This document shows, one piece after another, positions 36,095 to 48,611 of a DNA stretch of 64,000 bases. The stretch's first letter is position 1. Every line of letters starts with the position of its first letter. Made by a program: the position numbers and the translations under genes. The notes under the pieces are model-generated. The model was not told the DNA's origin, ran no database searches, and saw only the letters and a program-made list of their open reading frames with translations. This stretch comes from Paracyclopina nana (Eukaryota > Arthropoda > Copepoda > Cyclopoida > Cyclopettidae): positions 7,874,001 to 7,938,000 of the forward strand of contig JAGUCH010000001.1 in assembly GCA_019096065.1 (NCBI GenBank), read 5' to 3'.

Positions 36095-37435
36095 TTGAAA
36101 GTGGATGTTGGGTGCACAGTTTCGAAAAGGGCGGCCAACATGACAGATCTGGACAATTTTGACACAGACCTGGTCGACTATGCCGCATGGCATTTCCCAT
36201 GCTATCGCAAAATCAATTGCCCCAAAAGACACATAGTGGAGGTGCAAGAGGGCTCGATAGTGGTGCCAGCTTCCACGCCAAGTCCGGATCAAGTGGCAGA
36301 TACAGCTCATCACCTTTCTGCGTTCGATTTGAAGTCAGCCGAGGATGGCATTATATTTGTGTTCCTATTTCTCATCATTGTCATCACGTTTCTTGGTTGC
36401 GTCACAGTTGGAGGCACGCTGTGCATCAATCGCTTCAGAGCCAGGCCTTTCAATCAGGTATAACGCCAAACACATTTCATCAGCTTATATTTGAATGATG
36501 CCAATTTGTGGTTTCAGTTTTTGATCTCAATTCTGGGAACCGACCTGCTGATGGCTCTCCTAGTGGTGCCTCTCCACCTGGTCGAGCTGCTAGTAATGAC
36601 GCAAACTTCAAGCAACCAAATGTCGTGCAAAATCCAAGTGTTTTTCCACCTTCTCGTGGTCTCAGTCAGAAGCTGGTCGATCTCTGCTTTCATAGTTCTC
36701 CACCACCTCCACAACGGAATCATCCCAACTTCTCACTCAGCGCTGGTCTTGGTATGGACGTGGATAATGTCGGCTCTTTTGGTGACTCCGACTATCGTGG
36801 TTCCAGATTCGTTTGTCGACTTTGAGGAGTGCGCATTGCAGTCGCAAAACTACGGCATGACCATTTACGTGGCAGTGACAGTGTTCTTCTTGCCATCCGT
36901 CATCCTGACGCCAGTTTTCATGAAGTGGGCCAACCTCAAGAAGCAGTTCACGTTGCGGCGAGACATAAGCTCAGACTTTCTGGACATCAAGGAGCAAACT
37001 GCCGAAGAAGAGGACCAAGAGGGCGAAGAGGAACGAGTTCGGTTTGAACAGGCTTCACTGAGTAGCAAGGACAGCAGCAAGTCAATGAGCATGCTAAGCC
37101 TCGAAATGGATCGGAAGCCAAGTCAAGCCACCATGCGGTTTTTGAAAACCGATTCAAATATGCCAAGAACGCTGTTTACATTTGGCATTGCCAATGCAAT
37201 CTCATGGCTGCCGTTTTTCTCACTTATTTTGGCAACCACAGTGATGACCAGTTTGCCCTCACGAGTAATATTTCTGTTTGTGGTTTGGATGGGATTTGCC
37301 CAGTCGCCACTGACACCAGGTTTGACATATCTTCTCAGTGATAGAGTGTTCTTTCTCTTTAACGGCAATATGAAGAAAGCAGCTAATTCAAGCCTCAGCA
37401 GAAGAGTGAGAACATTGACCATCACCTCCATGTAA
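36095..37435 (+). CDS. Divergent class A (rhodopsin-like) GPCR
   Basis: Seven-helix receptor, ligand unknown. Exons 36095-36457 and 36518-37435 join in phase 0 (426 residues). The extracellular N-terminus has one NxT site (NMTD). TM1 is GIIFVFLFLIIVITFLGC. TM2 is ISILGTDLLMALLVVPLHLV, with the conserved Asp. TM3 starts at the disulfide Cys (MSCKIQVF), but LHHLHNG replaces the DRY motif. TM4 is VLVWTWIMSALLVTP with the conserved Trp, and ECL2 has the partner Cys (FEECALQ). TM5 has its Pro. ICL3 is long, acidic then Ser-rich. TM6 has SWLPF in place of CWLP, and TM7 has TPGLTY where NPxxY is usual. It is a real family member with weakened activation motifs. A start at the internal Met (36140, MTDLDNF) is an alternative. 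Confidence 0.8.
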
Positions 37436-40400
37436 ATATTAGGCTGGCAATAAAAAACCAATGAAAGATGGAAGCCTATCTAATCCAATTTTTTCCAACG
37501 AGGTTGGGTGTTTATCTATTTGCTCATACCGTTAGAAAGCCTCATCATCCATAATATGTGAATGAGCCAAATAATGTCGACTTTTAAAGTAGAGGTTTCA
37601 AATTAAAGCTAGAAGGCTGAACGAGCTCGTAAATCATTTTAAAATAGTTCTTTTGTAAGAACTACGAGTCACGAGGAATCTCGTCCTAAGGAATTTTGCA
37701 AATGGGATTTTTTGCCGTCTGTTCAATCACGGCCACTGATTTTATGTTCTTGCTTGCACACCTCAAAAATCGAAGAAAAGAGGAAAGCAAGCGAGAAACT
37801 TTTGTGCCAGATAAAAACTAGGAGACATTGTAAATTCTGTGCTTTATCTTGGAGATAAAAAATGACCCAGGGTTGGAGGGACTTACTGACCACAAATGAC
37901 ACCGAAAGGAGGGGTGAGTTTTGCTCAATGATGAACATCCTTCATCAACTAGAAATAGCAGCATAGGTCACCATACTGTACTCTATGAGAGATTTAGGCA
38001 AGCGCCCGCTAATTAAACTTATAGGAAGTATTAGCCTGAGATTTAATGGAATCATGCAAAAAAGTCTATTTTATTGGCAAATTTTAACTTGATCTCAATG
38101 TTGCTCCACAGGGGAAAAATCAACTAATATAACGAGGCCTTTAATATAATGCAATGTGACGTTGAGCAAACAAAACACTTTTGCGACCATTTGATCAAGA
38201 TGTGATCACACGCTCAGAAATGGGAGTAGTTTTAGTATCAGCAAAACTAACTAAGGGGAAAAGAAGATGGGGCCAAAGTTTATTCCCTGCCCCCCACTTG
38301 CCCTGATCATTGTGAGAGTTGGAAGGAAGATGGTAACACAAAAAGTTAACAGGGAATTTTTAATCAAAACTTTCTTGTTAACAGTTTCTCTATAAATCTG
38401 ACTCAAATAGGCTATCATTTTAAAATGAAGCAAAAAATTTAGGAATCTGCAAAGATCTCCGTTTGATGAAGGGAGATATCGGTGATAAAAAGAAAGCCAC
38501 AGTTTTGTCCCCCTCCTAAAAGTTCTGCTGCATGGTAATAGACTACTTGTCCAAAAAAGCCATAAACCTTCAGGTGTCATGGGTATTTGGACAAAAATAG
38601 TGCACAAAGAGGTAGTAGGGTTACTGCTACGTACTGCAAATGCTTCCCTGTAAAGAACAAAAGAAAGCACCCAAATCTTGCTTCCTTCAGTAGTAGTAGC
38701 AGAAGACGGCCTAAATTGGAATTGACAATTGTAGCTCACAAAGAAGAAGGAGAAGAAGAAAAGTGGTATAAATGCACTTAACAGACGGAAATTGGACCTT
38801 TTCAGTCATCTCAATTCAGCCCTGAATCGACAACCAAATTCAGCTTGTTTCGAGTTTTAAAAGGCCCCAAGGGAAGTATCCAAAGAAGGGCCCCGCTCTG
38901 CGAAATTATGCAAAAAGCGTCTAGTTGCTTGCGCTCCTTTTTACAGCTAATGAAACAACAGCAGCAGTTAAAATTCCCTCCAGAGTGCTTTTTACAGTTA
39001 ATTGAAAATAAACAACTTTTATGACACCTCTGCAATGTAGTTTAGCTATTTTTTGCTCGCATCTGAGAGATTTTTGTCTTCAACGAAGCATGATTTATGT
39101 GAAAGTGCTCAAATGCTCGTAATTAGGTGCATTAGCATGCCGTGCCTTGCAGTTTTCTCAGGTGCATTAACGCCAAGAAGGTCATAAACAACAAAGGTTT
39201 TGCTCATTTCTTCTAAATCTTTTAATACTCGGGTTGCAAAATAAACCCTGCAGTTGCTGCAAGCTTTTGCTACTTTCCAGCGCATCAAAATATAGCTAAT
39301 TGGTGAAATTTAGCATGTAGATGACCGCGGCTTCATCATTAGGAATAGAAAATGTTTTTATTTACATATTCACACGTGCTTTATGCAGCATTTGACTGCT
39401 TCAGGGGAGGAGGAAGTTTAATCTCGAACACATAAACAGTGAGAAGCTCTTGGCCAACAATAAGTCATACATCCTGGCTGCCATTGCAGCTTTCTTACAA
39501 AGAATAGAAGTTCGGTCAATGCACTTTTTCGTGGCTGAAAAAGTTCCTCCTTCGCTCACCCCTAGCTTTGGTGGTCTGGAGATGCTATCTCAAAACACTG
39601 AGTTCATGTAATTGAGAATTATTGCTAGGTTGCTGCAAAGAGGGTGGCAAAGTTTGTGTCTCTTCTGGGATTTATTGCAGATACAGATTGACACTAGCTT
39701 TTTACAGCCTAAGCTGAGCCACCGAAATTGTTTACGCGAGCATCGATTGAGCTGTTCCACTTGTCCAAGAAAAGCAATCGATTTAATATTGAAATTGAGG
39801 CGAATTTCAACGAAAAGGTCTGAAATTGATGTGACAAAAGCTGTCAACCGTCAACTAGGGTACATTTGGGCTATATTTCACTTTTTGAACTCACCCCTAC
39901 CACAAAAATGACACACACCAAGTCATCGTGATTCATGAAGACTTTGCAAGTACCTGCGGTACGATGTAGAACAGTAATACAGAGGGGAGGATTGAGACTT
40001 CGATCACTCAAAAGAAGGGGGGGGGAATTTTGACGAGATTGACTGTTTTGTATTCACAATCTTCAAAGGCTTTCAATTATTTGCAAAACTGATAGCTTTC
40101 TAGTTCACATCTAAGGCTTCTCTCCGGATACTGGAAATTAGCAAAACCTCGGTAGGATTCACTCTACCTACTTTATCTGGAGCCGAAGTAAGGCAAGATA
40201 AATCTCGAATCTGGACCCTCACTTGGGAAAAAGATTGAGATTGCACTCAGGAAAAATTTGGCCATAAAACGTGCAGTTTTGGGGCGTAGTTTATGGACTG
40301 CACCTCTACTTTGGAGAGCTAGTATGGATTGAAATAATAGGGCGAAAGTCTTGTGCTATCAAGTTTCACTCACACTGTGGTAAAAGGGTATGTTGATACC

Positions 40401-43400
40401 ATCCCCGTTTTCCCAGCTGGGACGTCATGCTGCACTGGCTTAAAACCAAGACAGATAGTAATAAACCTACAGGGTATGCCTTCCACATAGAAAGCATCGG
40501 CTTTTTTGAAACTTAATGACCATAAAAAGAAGTGCAGCTGAGCAATTTTTTTACTAGTATATGGGATGTGGTCAATGCCTAAGAATATAAGCCTGGCCTC
40601 AGAAAAAAGGAAAGTATGAGCTTTTTTTCAAGGCAAAATAAAGCTGATTCTGGTCTCTAGATCATATGGTATCTTTTTACCATAGAAATGGCAACGGTGC
40701 AACGGCAGGCTATAGCTATTTAAAAAGTTGCACTGATTGTGTATTTGGAACACCCTGTATTTGTAGCTTCTTCTACATATCCTATTATGATAAAATTTGC
40801 ATGCTTCCCTCGTCTATCTTCAGTGTACTGCGGATAAAAGTTCCTAATTCTTTTTTTTTCTCTCTATTTCTCTCCTTGCATAAGGGGCAGGAAAGCTCAA
40901 AATCCAGCCGTTTCCACCCGGAAGCAACCTGACTTGCTGGTTTTTACATCATTAGCTCAATATGCCGCAAAAACATTTTCTTTGGATAAAAAATATGAGG
41001 AAAATCTGAATGTGTGCAAAAGTTTTTTCAGCATTCGTGTGCACCACATGGGCCACATAAAAATGGATCATCACGAGGGCAGGTTTTCAGCTGTTATCAA
41101 AGAGAGACGCCAAAAGGACCGTTTGGCCATTTGGCAAAATACAACACAGTAGCTGAGCAGTAACCAAATCCTACTCAAAATTTAAAATAGGTGTCTTCTC
41201 AACGTACTTTCGAGACGTTGCCGTTGGCAGTGCAACCAACACCTGAAACGTGATAGATGCAGGATAATTCGATTGGGCAAAGAAAAAACGAACGACCACA
41301 TTTCTCGATCTCTGGCCATTGTGATGAATGTACTAAGCCAACCAATTTCTACAAGTCTTGGCAGATTTCCTTGCGTAAGCTAATTTCTACTGCATTTTCC
41401 TACTCAAATCCCGAATGCATCTTCTTGCCAATAGCAGCAGCGGTTCACGCATAACTTTAGAATAGAAAATTGGTTAGGAGAGGAGCCACGTCAATTGAAA
41501 GCAGATAACACAATTGGGCAATCGTATGGCATATAAAGAGGAAGATCAGCCAGACTTGGAACTTTTTTTCTGGCTTGTTTCCCGATAGTTTTAGTGCCGG
41601 GCCAACATGGAGGGTGCTAAGACGTAACTAGGGCTTTATGCTAAGACCCACTGCATAGCAATAACACCCAGCGACTACATTTAAGACAATGTCGCCTTAT
41701 TGCTACCTTTCTCAAGATAAAGAGCAATCAAGCATCAGTTGTGCCACTGGGCAATGGTCGCAAAAAAGTTTTTCAGGTCCAAGCAGCTACCAAGTTTCAA
41801 ACGAAAGTATGGGGTTTAGAATTTCAAAAATATCGAAAGGTAGATGCAAAGAATTGTAGACCAACCATAGGAAGTAGACGACTTAGCTTGCAACTAAAAG
41901 TTAGAGAAACTTTCAGAGCAGCAGCGGCTTTTTGCTCATGGAAAACCACATTGATAAGGCGCAAAAAAAGCCTATGATTCGTGATGACCAAAGAAAAGGC
42001 TACATCTCCATGGCATGTGCAATTGCACGCCAGAATGTTTGCTCAGCAAAAAAGTCTCACCATTATGGAAGCCGTTTTTTCGTGCGCTGCTCACGTCGCA
42101 CTCGTCAAAAAACTAAACGCGGCAAAGAATCATTCTGCAGCCGAAGAGAAATCACCAATCAGCCTACTTACTAGCTAACATGCAAAGAAAATATGAAAAG
42201 ACGGAAATCTGCTTTCAATAAGGAGCAAAGCAACAATAATCCCCACACAAATGTAGCATTGACAGAATCGGTGAAAAGTATTTGGCTAAATAATCTGTAA
42301 GCAGTTCCCATCTTCCATGCGTAAAATTGGCCTATTTGCTATGAGATCGTAGCCGTTCTTTCTAGAATTCTTCTCGAATTGAGAGCTCAAATGGTCCACA
42401 GCAGTTATGGCAAAATCTTCAAATAGAGTTAGCTCTAGCCGCCGCTGTATTATTATCTCAGTAGCTCCACATATTCTGGAAGAAAAGTTAAACAAAAGAA
42501 AGTAATGGGGCTATCACCACTCAAGAGCCTCACTTCTCAGCAAATTTTAAAATGGGTGTCAGGATGAGGGCTAGGAAAAGATATATTAAAAGAAGTCCAT
42601 CGACATCCCAGCAATTGAAACATTGCAGAAAGAAAATGTAGACGTAGTGTGTCATTGTTGAGGCAACGAATGAAAGAAAGAAAGGAATCTTGAAAGGAAG
42701 CATCGAAAAGTGAAAAATAGCACCGCTGAATCGACATTGCAAGTAACGCGCACACTCGAGCGCACGCGCGCGCGAAAGCAAACACATCTGCATTTTAGCC
42801 CCTATGAAAAATAGGAAGTTCTGAAGTGACAAACAAGAAGCGATTTTCCCTCATCATCATCTGTCGAAGCTAGTAGAAAGGTAACTCCAATCTCAAATTT
42901 CAAGACCCACAACGAGTTTCATCTCACGTTTTCACGACGTGCCAAACATCGAATAGTTGGCCTTTTACTGCTGTCTATGACCAGAGTGTACCAGGAATTG
43001 TGTCTGCGGAAGGTTTTTTGAAAGGCCACCAATTTTTTTCCGTGTGATGATATTTCGTGGGCCTAAAACCCTCGGCCTACTTTTCTCATGATTGTGCAAA
43101 AGAATAGAAATCCTAGCATAGAATCTTCGATGCTGGAAGGCTCAAAAAATGTCCTCTTTTGTAACAGAACCATTCTGAGAGGAATGAAAATCCGCTATTC
43201 GGTGCATCCCTACTTCGAGGGCTACAAAAATTCCAAAAGTTGGAAGTAAATGGATTCGATTAATTTTCGCTGCATTCAACCAAAGCGAAATGGAAATTGA
43301 GAATGTTAATAGGAAACATCACTAGGAAATGCAAATATCACAATTTGACTTTTATCACGGCCGTAATTGTTAAAAACTGAAAGTCAAGCATGTTCAGTTT

Positions 43401-43940
43401 AGAGCTCGCTTTTACTCAATTGCAGAATTTGTTTGAAGTGTCATGTTTCCAGAGACACACGAACATCTTGCCTTCCTATTCCCCCTTTTCTACATCAACT
43501 CTCTAGGGATGCATGATCCCCCATTTGCCCACCTTTGCGGGGAAATCCCAGGTAAGCAGAATATAAACTGATGACTAGCAAATAACGCAGAAATTACACT
43601 CGTCGTGAATCTCAAGTAACCTTCCCGTATCCACCACATTGACTTGATGAAGGTCTTTCCCCTAATCCTTTCCAACACCCAAAAAATATAATTTCTGAGT
43701 GCCTAAGTTTTTAGGGTTCATTTGGTTATAATTCAAAAATCCTGGTTCAGTAGTAAACGGACAATTTTTTTGCGCTAAACGTTTTTTAAAACTTATATAT
43801 TATTTGAAGTTCTAGGCCAGGATTTTTATTTTGCCGCCAAATGAGCCATTGGGACTCACGCTTTCAGAAAATATATAGCCCTTGGGTGTTGTAAGTAGTT
43901 TGGGTTAGTATGCCAAGTCAATGTGACCCGAAAATATTAC
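37436..43940. other. Gene-free spacer after the GPCR gene
   Basis: ORFs here are short, overlap in several frames and resemble nothing known. A G9 run occurs at about 40019-40027. No tRNA, rRNA or transposase could be recognised. Confidence 0.4.
37449..37454 (+). terminator. Polyadenylation signal AATAAA for the GPCR gene
   Basis: AATAAA begins 14 nt after the TAA, implying an unusually short 3' UTR if it is used. Confidence 0.45.
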
Positions 43941-43941
43941 T

Positions 43942-44086
43942 GGCTCATTATCTTCCACGTCTTTGATCGTGGCTTGGTTACGGTTGTTATCGCTTCTTAT
44001 TTACTGACATAGCAACCTCGTCAGTAAATGAGAACCGATAACAACCGCAGCCATGCTACGATCAAAGACGTGGAAGATAATGAGCC
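43942..44086. repeat. MITE family A, copy 1
   Basis: A 145-bp near-perfect palindrome. The left end is GGCTCATTATCTTCCACGTC and the right end is its reverse complement, ending GATAATGAGCC. A short non-palindromic centre carries CTGACATAGCAACCTCGTCAG. There is no coding capacity, so it is a non-autonomous DNA transposon. Flanking trinucleotides ACT/AGT differ by one base, so its target duplication is not certain. Confidence 0.75.
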
Positions 44087-46547
44087 AGTTCAGTAGCCAG
44101 TAGTAGTTCAGTAGCCAAATCTTCCATTGATGTTATAGGAACATTAATTTGATTAGCTGCGCAGAAAATGAGCAAGATGGAACATATCATGCCCTCTTCA
44201 TATGTAAATGATGTAAAATTTGCCTTAAAGAAAAGTGAATCCGCTGCTGAGTGCTTTTAATCAAGCTCAGACATTTTCAAAAGTAATAGTAGCAGTTTAA
44301 TTTTATCAACAGTTCTACTACTCTCTAACAGAAGTTTGAGGCGTGCATGAACAGGGCATAAAACCCTTTAACCATCAAAATTGGGGCTTTTAGCGAAGCT
44401 TGGCATGCACTTAAAGTAAAAGAATCTGCAATTATGCATGTATGCGAACAAAGCTGTATGGTCGTCTTTTAATGAAGACATCATTTATTATGACTTATCT
44501 TTGCAAAGAACTGCATAGGCTGCGTGCTGAATGAAGAAAAGGGCTCAAAATATCTCGTTTTTCTTCTGATGGGACGTACTCTCTAAAAGGCTTGCTAAGA
44601 CAAGAAACACGAAAAAGCTCGAACACTTAGCATATCATCACGATTCTGACTCATAGATGAGGACCAACTACGCAATCAGAAACAAATAAGGATAGGAAAA
44701 TATGTGACACTTCCGAGGAACGTGGAGCCGAAAAAGAAATGCAGATTCTGCCCACCATCGATCCGGTTTGCCAAAATGTTACGACGACTTTCTTTTCGCA
44801 TAATCAAGGAGCCACACATTTATGAACTCATTAAAATGTCTCTGCAAGAAAATGTTTGCGACGTTTATGGACACAAGAGCGCATCATTGGCTTTTAAAGT
44901 ATTTACGCAGCTATAATTGACGGGTTTTTCGGAGATGGCCATAAAATCAGAAATGTAATCGCAATAGGAGAGATCTATTCTGAATGCCTTGCCAAGTTGT
45001 CTTTTACAGTAGGATGCACCTTGACAAAGGGGGAGATTGTGTTATTGCGAGCCCGACCCCTTTGATTATCCGTGATAGTCACTTCTTGTTAGCCCCTAAC
45101 TCTTAACAATGACAGAAACAGAAATTGGGGCCAAAATGTGCATCACCAACAGCACGAGGTGGCTCGAAAATTTGGATTTTCCACATGCGGGTGATAAAAT
45201 ATGCTCAGCGAGTTCGTGCGCATAGTTCTTCGATCTCCCCATAATTGATTGATCAGCCGCCAGATATCATGTACAGATGTATTCAAGAGATAGTTCTCAT
45301 ATGAATACAAGATTTGGCTCCGAAGACTTACTTTTGACATCCAGATACTCCTCCGAAAACTCGGCACGGTTTGCTTCCATTTGGCCCGCTAGATGCTCGA
45401 TCACCTGGTCACGCGCGGCTCGTAAGATTATGATAAGCAACGATGGACTGAATACTGTTATGGACATCAAGAATATTAGTCGAAGATCGTATACACTAAG
45501 TACATGCCCGGAGATAATAATGGTTTGTGTGGGGGAAAAAACACACTCAAATATGCTCTCAACACCACACATTCTTGCTTTAGTATACACTATTTGTCTC
45601 GTCGTGCTGCATTCATATCGGGCTCAAGAGACCTTCATGGTCAAAAGTCAAGGGCTATGGTAAAAAAGATTGGCGCTTGACGCCACAGAGTAACTCATCT
45701 CAGATGCTTCAATTAGAAGCTAAACAAGTATCAAGGAAGCGTAGCAACCACGTTTTCAGAAAAGACCGTCCGTCGCGAATTGCTTTCACGTTCATCATTT
45801 GAAAAGCTCCTCTCCAAGCAGCAAGAAAAAATATCAATTAAGCCTAAAAGGAGAGGCTGTAGGATCCATAATTTAGTTAAATTATTGCTTGAGGGTAAAA
45901 GCGTACGCCAGACCTAATTGAGCCAGCTGAAATGCTCTCCACTTCAGTTTTGAAAAATTAGGCCTCGCCACTTTTGAGTCGGGGCGAGGAAAAAGTTTGT
46001 GAGCATCAGTAGCTCAACTCATTTTGCAGCAGATTTACGTTGAGCAAAAATAGCCCTCTCAGGGCCCACAATCTTGCACAGAAAAAAATAGTAGCATACA
46101 CTCATATAGGTTTCCCTGCACTCCTTGCTACTTCTTCAACAGAGCTCCACGAAAGAGCATTGGGGAAATTGATGTTTTGCAGGCACAAACGAACATGGAA
46201 TTGTAATTCACCAATTTGGCTGAAGGCAGCAGCGAAGAAAAGCTGTAAAAAGTGTGCAACTACTGGAAAATTGCCACTTTAAAAGGCTTTCATCAAAATT
46301 CTGAAGCAACGAGCACATCTGCACCAAAGTCATTTTTTGCCTAATGTAACAAAAGCTCAATTCACTAGTACTTAGGCCTGGATCAGCTGGCTATTTCACC
46401 GCAATTTTTGAGCACCGTAATTGCTATGCAATAAGAGCTGATTTTGAAATATCAAGCTAGATGCCGCCAATGTAAGGTAGTGAGCTGTTTACGCATGACG
46501 CTTTGACGGAAAAAGCTGTTAAAAATTGCCAGTTTTGGGTTAGAACA
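44087..46547. other. Spacer with short tandem and no firm gene
   Basis: Right after MITE A copy 1 comes a short tandem of CAGTAGC/CAGTTCAGTAGCC units (about 44087-44117). Apart from the weak exon candidate at 45143-45590 nothing coding is seen. Confidence 0.35.
45143..45590 (-). other. Possible orphan exon(s), weakly chemoreceptor-like
   Basis: A minus-strand frame has a hydrophobic stretch (LIFLMSITVFSPSLLIIIL), then a charged helix (RAARDQVIEHLAGQMEANRA), then a good donor AAAA|GTAAGT at 45331. A second minus frame just downstream reads SVHDIWRLINQLWGD. The order resembles the TM4-loop-helix part of arthropod gustatory receptors, but the frames do not join in phase across a normal intron and no signature motif is present. 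It could be a decayed fragment or chance. Confidence 0.15.
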
Positions 46548-46548
46548 A

Positions 46549-46681
46549 CCAATAGTATTTTACTTGCTGCTTTTTGGGACTGAGAAGGTAACGTAAAAAT
46601 TGCCCTAGGTGAGTAAATGAAACCAAGCCGAATCTTGAACCGAGCGAAGCGAGGGGAATAGTGAGGCGTCATTGTCATTGA
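46549..46681. repeat. MITE family C, truncated copy
   Basis: This starts TATTTTACTTGCTGCTTTTT and continues GGGACTGAGAAGG, matching the left arm of the full copy at 47764-47945. It includes the GAGCGAAGCGAG centre, but the right arm is missing. Confidence 0.5.
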
Positions 46682-46962
46682 GGCATCGAGATACTACTTC
46701 TTTTTAATTTTGCCTTAAAAAAAGTACATCGCCTTTATTCAATTTTCGTCTACGTTACGACCCGAATTTTTCCGCTAGGCGTCGCTCGAATGTTTTGAAT
46801 GAGGAGTCAATTGGGAACACGGAAATGGACCAACTACGACTCAAAGGAAATTGACCAAACAAAACGCATCATCAGGAATATGGCTGGGGCTCAGTCTCTT
46901 CTGGAGATTTCATAATGGCATTGCAACGGTCATTATCGATTCTTAGGTTGTGCCTACTCAGT

Positions 46963-47255
46963 GGCTCAGTCTCTTCTGGAGATTTCGGCTCATTATCTTC
47001 CGCGTCTTTGATCGTGACTTGGTTACGGTTGTTATCGCTTCTTATTTACTGACATCGCAACCTCGTCAGTAAATAAGAACCGATAACAACCGCAACCATG
47101 CTACGATCAAAGACGCGGAAGATAATGAGCCTTCATAGTGGCATTGCCACGGTCATTATCGATTCTTGTGTAGCTCCATCGCAACCTACTCAGTACATAA
47201 GAAACGATAATGACCGTGGCTGGGTCACTATGAAATCTCCAGAAGAGACTAAGCC
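46963..47255. mobile_element. MITE family B, interrupted by family A
   Basis: Ends GGCTCAGTCTCTTCTGGAG and CAGAAGAGACTAAGCC are inverted repeats. The trinucleotide AGT occurs on both sides (46960-46962 and 47256-47258) as a target-site duplication. With the family A insert removed the element is about 145 bp and palindromic. Confidence 0.7.
46987..47131. mobile_element. MITE family A, copy 2, inserted in family B
   Basis: A 145-bp palindrome with ends GGCTCATTATCTTCCGCGTC and its complement. TTC stands on both sides (46984-46986 and 47132-47134), while the uninterrupted family B arm has a single TTC, so this is a 3-bp target duplication. Confidence 0.75.
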
Positions 47256-47564
47256 AGTGCATAATAATCGAGTTCTTACTTACTGATGAGGTTGCGATGT
47301 CAGTAAATAAGAAGCGATAACAACCGCAACCATGCTACGATCAAAGACGCAGAAGATAATGAGCATGAGGAGTAGCAGAAGTTCACAACAGTATCTAAAT
47401 TCTCAGTTTTTCAGTATTTCTTTTCGATATTTTGCCAAAATATGCAGGTGAACTAGGCCTAAAGTCAGTTTGGTCTAACTATTATATATTTGGATTGGTT
47501 AAACTAAAATGCGATATGCGGAACGCCCTTTTGTGATGTGTGAACGAGCCATAAATGAGACCAC

Positions 47565-47718
47565 AGCCTGGTTCCAACAAGGAAAAACAGTAGAGTCAGG
47601 AGACGTAACTTGACTATTTAGCATAGTCAGGTCACAGCTAGCTCGCGCGCTCAGCTCGACCTGACTTAACTGGTTTACCGTACTATACTATGCTGATATC
47701 CCGTGTTGGAACCGGGCT
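47565..47718. mobile_element. MITE family D, copy 1
   Basis: 154 bp, with inverted ends AGCCTGGTTCCAACA and TGTTGGAACCGGGCT. CAC is duplicated on both sides (47562-47564 and 47719-47721). The interior has an imperfect palindrome around AGCTAGCTCGCGCGCTCAGC. No ORF. Confidence 0.7.
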
Positions 47719-47763
47719 CACAATAATGATAGCAGCTAGTTTCAGGTGCAGTAGAAAATAGTA

Positions 47764-47945
47764 TTTTACCTGCTGCTTTTCGGGACTGAGAAGGTGCGGT
47801 AAAAATTGCGCGAGTATGGTAAACATAAAACCAAGACGAATTTTTTAACCGAGCGTAGCGAGGTCAAAAGTGAGTCGAGGTTTTATGTTTACCATACGAG
47901 CGCAATTTTTACCGCACCTTCGAAGTCCCAAAAAGCAGCAGGTAC
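47764..47945. mobile_element. MITE family C, full palindromic copy
   Basis: Long inverted arms: TTACCTGCTGCTTTTCGGG at the left, and CCCAAAAAGCAGCAGGTA at the right. They extend inwards through GGTGCGGTAAAAATTGCGC and the complement of GGTAAACATAAAACC. The loop is CGAGCGTAGCGAG. No coding capacity. Confidence 0.65.
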
Positions 47946-48420
47946 AAATTTTATGCACTTAAACCGAATTTCCAAGTGAGTAATGAACTTGCCGAAATCA
48001 AGCGCAATTTCATAAGGGGCCGTGAACTTAAGGCATGCCGATTCCTTGGTGGGAATTGCTCAGAGATCTGAAACTTTGCATAGCTATAGAAATGTGGAAT
48101 CCAAGCATGACTTAAAAGTAACTTTTTTCCAAAAACGCAATATATTAGGAAATAAATTAATTATCAATTTAGCGTGTTTTCTGAAATAATCCAGAGATAG
48201 CTCTGCTATCTAGAAACATTGCTCCCCTCTTTAGCCTGATCAAGAACTACAAACCATAACAAAGTAGCTGAGCGACTGCCTAACACCTAACAGTAAGCAG
48301 CGGCAGCAGTAGTGAAAAAGTGAAAAATCATTGGAAAAATGGATTGAAGAGGCCAAGAAAACTACAGCGGCCTCGGAAACGTCAGGTATCCCTGCTTATG
48401 ACAAGTACTTGACCAAGTTG

Positions 48421-48611
48421 GTAAAAAGTAACCCTAGGGTTCTCATTTACCATTTACTAAGTAAAAAGTAACCCTAGGGTTCGCATTTACCATTTACTAA
48501 GTAAAAAGTAACCCTAGGGTTCGCATTTACCATTTACTAAGTAAAAAGTAACCCTAGGGTTCGCATTTACCATTTACTAAGTAAAAAGTAACCCTAGGGT
48601 TGTCATTTACT
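48421..48611. repeat. 40-bp tandem repeat, about 4.8 copies
   Basis: Units start at 48421, 48461, 48501, 48541 and 48581 and are nearly identical. Each contains the palindrome AACCCTAGGGTT, which is one AACCCT/AGGGTT telomere-like hexamer on each strand, followed by CATTTACCATTTACTAAG. Only the base pair after GGGTT varies (CT, CG or GT). The near identity suggests recent expansion. Confidence 0.9.

Larger units (their letters stand above)
46888..47365. mobile_element. Old A/B-type MITE chimera hosting nested insertions
   Basis: The left part (46888-46962) matches the left arm of family B (GGCTCAGTCTCTTCTGGAG). The right part (about 47256-47365) matches the right arm of family A (GATCAAAGACGC ... 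GATAATGAGC). Family B copy 46963-47255 interrupts it, and family A copy 46987-47131 in turn interrupts that B copy. Confidence 0.65.

Noticed and set aside
38251-38739. 162-residue minus ORF
   Set aside because: Composition looks like translated noncoding DNA; no domain or conserved motif.
48421-48611. CRISPR-like array
   Set aside because: The units are contiguous 40-bp tandem copies without distinct spacers, in a eukaryotic genome.
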